From assembly GCA_900542805.1 (NCBI GenBank), contig UQOW01000020.1:1-25590 (forward strand): a DNA stretch of 25,590 nt. Direction: 5' to 3'. The notes under the pieces were generated by a model. The model saw only the letters and a program-made list of their open reading frames with translations, was not told the origin of the DNA and made no database searches. The translations under genes and the position numbers were made by a program. This DNA is from an uncultured Sutterella sp. (lineage in GTDB: Bacteria; Pseudomonadota; Gammaproteobacteria; Burkholderiales; Burkholderiaceae_F). Position 1 is the first letter of the stretch. Every line of letters begins with the position of its first letter. Shown piece by piece: positions 23,343 through 25,590 of this stretch.

Positions 23343-23373
23343 CGAAACGTCTCTAAAAAATCAACGCAATCGA

Positions 23374-24588
23374 TTAGAAGCTATACATGGCCTGAACACC
23401 GAACATGTGCACGTTCGTGCGCTTGTAGTCACCGATGACTTGCGTGCTTTCTGCCGACTCGGTAATCGGAGAGCTTCCGATGGCATGCAAGAACAGATAC
23501 CCGACATCACACTGCAGTTGCTTACTTGCGTGCCACGTCGCGCCGACAGAAAGCCACAAGCGGCTACTGTCGGGAACAGTTGTCATACGGTACTTGTCTT
23601 CACGAATCGTGCTTGTTTCATAAGCCGTACCGGCGCGGAACGTCCATTCATCGCTATAGCGGTAATCGGCACCGACGGAGAATAGGTAGCAATCCTTCCA
23701 GTTTTCTTTGGTGGTAGCAAGATTATGTCCTGATCTCGTGTTAACTGGGAGTTCCTTGAAGACAGACCAATCCGACCAACGAATCGTCCCGGCGACCGTC
23801 CACTGCGGGTTAATGTCCCACGCACCCGAGAGAATCACAGTTTGCGGTGTCTTAAACGGCACTGTCGAATCCGTTGTCCCTGACGGCGTGTACAGATGCC
23901 CGTCCAAATCGTGCTTGACGCTACTACGCCAGGCAAGACCGAACCGCATGTCCTCACGCGGCGTGAACATAACGCCGGCGTTCACGCCCCAGGCAACGTC
24001 CGTTCCCTTAACCTTTGTGGAAATCTTTGCCGTTGTAGTGTCTGTAACTTGCACCGTTTTTCCGTTAATCAGCTCCATGCTACCGTACTGTGCGGAAACA
24101 CCGACACCGACCGAGAACGCGTCATTGATCTTAAAAGCCAAGCTCGGGTTCACGTCGATGGTCTGAACCTTGGCAAAAATACCGCGATCGCGCGCATCGA
24201 ACGAATCCTTGTACTTGGTTTGCATACCGAAGGGGACTGCAATGCTCACACCGGCCCAAATCGAGTCGGTCAACTGAAGCGTCGTGTGCATGAAAGGAAC
24301 GGGAACAATGCCGTCAAAGGCATTATCACTAGCGCCTCCTCTCTTGCTTTCATACTTGGCATCGATGACACCGAGAGCCGTGCCTGCTTGGAAATACTTA
24401 CCTTGCATTAATGTCATGCCGGCCGGGTTAAACCATGCCGCAGAGGCATCGTCACCGAAAACACCGGCACCGGCATTCGCACGACCGATACCGGCTGCAG
24501 ACTGTTCCATGAGCATAAAACCACCGGCCTGCGCCGCTTGTGTGCCGAGAGCCAGCACTGCTGTCGCGGCAAGAAGAATTCGTTTCAT
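23374..24588 (-). CDS. FadL/OmpP1-family outer-membrane transporter (copy 2)
   Basis: The 404-residue product has a signal peptide (MKRILLAATAVLALG, cut after AQA near residue 21). The mature start GGFMLMEQSAAGIGRANAG is the FadL plug-domain signature, followed by DDASAAWFNPAGM, the family NPA motif. The C-terminus MFGVQAMYSF ends in Phe, as beta-barrel outer-membrane proteins do. It shares the SPITESAEST-type late barrel strands with the first copy only loosely, so the two are old paralogues and may carry different hydrophobic compounds. AGGATAG precedes the ATG. It has its own terminator and no same-strand partner gene nearby. Confidence 0.93.
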   Translation of the reverse strand: MKRILLAATAVLALGTQAAQAGGFMLMEQSAAGIGRANAGAGVFGDDASAAWFNPAGMTLMQGKYFQAGTALGVIDAKYESKRGGASDNAFDGIVPVPFMHTTLQLTDSIWAGVSIAVPFGMQTKYKDSFDARDRGIFAKVQTIDVNPSLAFKINDAFSVGVGVSAQYGSMELINGKTVQVTDTTTAKISTKVKGTDVAWGVNAGVMFTPREDMRFGLAWRSSVKHDLDGHLYTPSGTTDSTVPFKTPQTVILSGAWDINPQWTVAGTIRWSDWSVFKELPVNTRSGHNLATTKENWKDCYLFSVGADYRYSDEWTFRAGTAYETSTIREDKYRMTTVPDSSRLWLSVGATWHASKQLQCDVGYLFLHAIGSSPITESAESTQVIGDYKRTNVHMFGVQAMYSF

Positions 24589-24700
24589 AACTATCCTAAG
24601 AAAAAAGCGTCTTAAGAGAATAAAAAAGAGGCAGGAAAGATTCCCTCCTGTTGTCCGAGGGCGAACTTTACTGCCGCAATTTGTCGGGAATGCTGATTTC

Positions 24701-24714
24701 CATCCGTACGGATG
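24701..24714. repeat. 14-bp perfect palindrome between porin and transporter genes
   Basis: CATCCGTACGGATG is fully palindromic and is flanked by GCTGA on the left and TCAGC on the right, so it can extend into a longer imperfect hairpin. It lies 112 nt upstream of the porin start and 37 nt after the transporter stop. It could be an operator for the porin gene or part of a terminator for the transporter; there is no T-run. Confidence 0.5.
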
Positions 24715-24751
24715 AGGATTTCAGCCTTTCGGATGAGTGCTTTCAATCACT

Positions 24752-25590
24752 TTAGGCAAGCGACTGAATCAGTGCCGTCCAAACGGGAAGCGTTGCCATT
24801 GCAGCCAAAGTCTGCGCCGTTGTTCCAGCGACGACCGAGGCAGCATCACCGCGCATCGTCGCCGTCATTACGTAGCAAGACTGCGCCGTCGGAAGTGCGG
24901 CAAAAAGAAGGAGCACCCCGGCTGGAACGGGCGAAAGACCGAACGCCACGCCCATACCCCAGGCAATCGTCGGAACAACAATCAGACGTTCGACCGTCGA
25001 GGCAACAAAACGCTCCGTGCCCCCGGAAGGCCTGAAGGCGCAAGCCCGCTCCGATGCAAAGAAGCCCCATGGCCAGCGATGCACTGCCTAAGTGCTTAAG
25101 AAAAACCGCCGGAACCGTCGGAATGGTCCAGCCCGTAACGTTCCACGCCAGCCCGAGCACCGTGGCAATGATGAGAGGGTTCGTGACCACGGTTTTGAAA
25201 ATCGAGGGTTTCTTGCCGACGGCACCTCCTTCGGCTTTTGCCACGACCGAGGCCAAAACACTCACGGCAATGGTGTTGCTGATCGGCACCCAAAAAGCAA
25301 TGAGTAGCGCAAGAAGCGCAAACCCAGTCCGGTCAAAGAGTTGCAGACAGATGGAAAAACCGATGTACGTATTAAAGCGAAATCCGCACTGGAAAACAGA
25401 AGCGTGCGTTACGGGATTGTCTTTGATAAAAAGTCACAATGATGCCGAGGCCCCAACGGCAAGCAACATGGAAGCTACGCCCACCGACAAAAAGAGCGCG
25501 GCCGAGGACGGAGTTAACTTGCTTTGCGCGACCGACGTAAACAACTCTCGACTCAAGTCGAAAGCTTTATTGTCACCTGCAAAAGCAGGC
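24752..25590 (-). pseudogene. AEC-family transporter, disrupted by a stop and a frameshift (runs off window)
   Basis: The minus strand encodes an auxin-efflux-carrier (AEC) type permease, which exports or imports small organic acids. One frame gives QCGFRFNTYIGFSICLQLF, then FWVPISNTIAVSVLAS, FKTVVTNPLIIATVLGLAWN and LAMGLLCIGAGLRLQAF, all AEC landmarks. The next frame continues TERFVASTVERLIVVPTIAW and ALPTAQSCYVMTATMRGD to TAA at 24754-24752. The join needs removal of one base at a five-C run (25020-25024). A separate in-frame TGA at 25436-25434 splits the upstream part. The N-terminus lies beyond the right edge. With two lesions it is probably inactive, unless these are sequence errors. 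Confidence 0.85.

Noticed and set aside
25434..25436. TGA in the transporter gene as a selenocysteine codon
   Set aside because: AEC transporters are not selenoproteins, no SECIS-like hairpin is evident, and a second lesion exists downstream, so decay is simpler.
1..25590. CRISPR array, insertion sequence, integrase or phage island
   Set aside because: No regularly spaced repeats, transposase motifs, terminal inverted repeats or target-site duplications were seen. The tRNA genes are intact with no integrase beside them.

Overview
The window looks like chromosomal DNA from an asaccharolytic betaproteobacterium. Sutterellaceae-like Burkholderiales is my best guess, made from gene content and protein style rather than from any search. 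The clues are a tRNA-Tyr/tRNA-Gly/tRNA-Thr/tuf cluster, a cytochrome bd operon that begins with a CydP-type small subunit, Hsp15, MutY, two FadL-type porins and Shine-Dalgarno-led genes. I see no transposase, integrase, CRISPR array or phage gene, so the region reads as ordinary core chromosome with a few decayed loci.

Left part (1-3930): the minus strand carries the tRNA-tuf operon behind a strong sigma70-like promoter. Upstream lies about 0.9 kb of gene-poor sequence holding a small frameshifted reading frame. Next come a two-helix membrane protein (minus), a secreted His-rich protein (plus) and a FadL/OmpP1 porin (plus) ending at a bidirectional terminator.

Central part (3930-12020): the minus strand has an alpha/beta hydrolase, adenine deaminase (ade) and, 4 nt upstream of ade, a four-to-five-helix DUF4405-like cytochrome-type membrane protein. 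On the plus strand is an AbgA-like M20 amidohydrolase, which converges on metK (minus). metK has a recognisable promoter and an approximately 147-nt structured leader. mutY is divergent from metK and overlaps a histidine phosphatase tail-to-tail.

Right-central part (12080-16910): the plus strand has a PdxA2-type dehydrogenase, a WlbA-like Gfo/Idh/MocA oxidoreductase, type I 3-dehydroquinate dehydratase (aroD) and a LarA-family nickel-dependent racemase. hslR lies on the minus strand between the oxidoreductase and aroD.

Right part (16960-25590): tex (plus) is followed by a complete cytochrome bd quinol oxidase operon, cydP-cydA-cydB-cydX, with CydA catalytic residues all conserved. It converges on a UPF0173 metallo-hydrolase (minus). 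A second FadL paralogue (minus) follows, with a strand-specific terminator. The window ends in an AEC-family transporter gene (minus) broken by an in-frame stop and a frameshift.

I found no clearly novel multi-gene system. The items most worth a second look are the metK leader with mutually exclusive hairpins, the two small-subunit genes around cydAB, the ade/DUF4405-like pairing, and the two frameshifted loci.
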